DNA from: PUPG01 sp031323845 | Lineage (GTDB): Bacteria > Bacteroidota > Bacteroidia > Bacteroidales > UBA7960 | Direction: 5' to 3' | NCBI GenBank assembly: GCA_031323845.1 | Contig: JAVIYP010000002.1 | Span: 1-64,000 of the forward strand | Length of the DNA: 64,000 nt | Shown: positions 63,634-64,000 of the stretch, one piece after another | Layout: each line of letters opens with the position of its first letter | Numbering within the stretch: the first letter of the stretch is position 1 | The notes under the pieces: generated by a model | What the model was told of the DNA's origin: nothing | The model's database searches: none | What the model saw: only the letters and a program-made list of their open reading frames with translations | Position numbers and translations under genes: made by a program

Positions 63634-64000
63634 TTACCAGTCTCTGCGGGGTCTCACCGCAGGCTGTTCCTCTTCTTCACGGTTTATTTCTTCCTGTATC
63701 TTCTGCTCCTGCTGTCGCAATGCTTCCAGTATACGCTCGGCGTCCTCCGGTGAAAGCTGATCCGGTCGCGGAGGAGTGCTGTCTCCGGGCTGCGGCTCCT
63801 GCTGACCGTCATCCGGACTGGCAGCCGGTTCATGATCCGTGTCGTTCTGCTCATCCTGGTCATCGCCATCTTCACCGTTTTGCGGTGAATCATCGGGTGG
63901 CAATTCATCAAGAAGCTGAAGTGCATAGGCAAGGTTGTAACGTGTATCGTCATCCATCGGAGCCAGCCTCAGGGCCTGCTTGTATGCTTCAATGCTTTCA
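63634..64000 (-). CDS. batC: BatC-like TPR protein, N-terminus beyond the window
   Basis: At least 122 residues are visible; the frame is open through the right edge, so the N-terminus is missing. The visible part ends a TPR domain (IEAYKQALRLAP, then DTRYNLAYALQLL) and continues into a Pro/Asp/Gln-rich low-complexity region and a charged helical end. The TPR-then-disordered layout and the position before batD fit BatC. Confidence 0.75.
   Translation of the reverse strand, partial: ESIEAYKQALRLAPMDDDTRYNLAYALQLLDELPPDDSPQNGEDGDDQDEQNDTDHEPAASPDDGQQEPQPGDSTPPRPDQLSPEDAERILEALRQQEQKIQEEINREEEEQPAVRPRRDW

Overview
This window reads as chromosomal DNA of an anaerobic, fermentative member of the Bacteroidota, most likely a Bacteroidales/Marinilabiliales-type bacterium. 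The evidence is Bacteroidota-type gene content (DUF349 repeat protein, long acidic S16 tail, Bat aerotolerance operon, SecA with the large Bacteroidota insertion, PorT-like barrel), start codons without clear Shine-Dalgarno sequences, and many upstream boxes matching the Bacteroidota -7 element TAnnTTTG. I see no rRNA, tRNA, CRISPR array, transposase or phage gene.

Region 1 (1-18.6 kb) is a hydrogen-metabolism island. After the end of ribD, a leftward operon encodes a small thioredoxin-like ferredoxin, a hydrogenase-like sensor with a PAS domain, and a SpoIIE-type phosphatase. Divergent from it, hydC-hydB-hydA encode a trimeric, probably electron-bifurcating, NAD-linked [FeFe] hydrogenase. 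Next come a second hydrogenase-like sensor fused to a histidine kinase, a single-domain response regulator and a receiver-kinase hybrid, then the NADH/NAD+ sensor Rex, ribF and a PhnP-like metallohydrolase. A rightward operon follows: the H-cluster maturase hydG, two tandem TM1266-family regulators, an Rrf2 regulator and a ZIP metal transporter. HydE and HydF are not in the window. The island therefore holds one catalytic enzyme, part of its maturation system, and at least five kinds of regulator that could read H2, redox or Fe-S status.

Region 2 (18.7-32.9 kb) holds a leftward operon (S41 protease, class IV PLP enzyme, TPR/SPOR protein), then smpB, a DUF2795 gene, secA, a thioesterase, OsmC, a CoA-binding protein, a Cys/Met-type PLP enzyme, a five-repeat DUF349 protein and a PorT-like barrel. 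Two repeat-rich intergenic stretches lie at 27.6-28.7 kb, and a third related one precedes rex.

Region 3 (33-51.5 kb) is largely housekeeping: a LolE-like permease, clpB, rimM and rpsP, dnaE, trxA, a solitary DUF58 protein, a membrane PAS protein, an alpha-oxoamine synthase, uvrB, two rhomboid proteases and mutL.

Region 4 (51.6-64 kb) holds an ECF-S-like membrane protein, a Spy-like periplasmic protein, an SSF symporter, an EamA transporter, a His-rich lipoprotein, a PepSY-like membrane protein, an unrecognised 203-residue protein, split transketolase genes, an ECF sigma/anti-sigma/Spy-like operon and the downstream part of a Bat operon (batC-D-E) that runs off the right edge.

The most interesting material is the sensor pair around hydCBA. 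One has lost a predicted H-cluster ligand and a ferredoxin-cluster cysteine while the other keeps its H-cluster ligands, and each is linked to a different signalling output.
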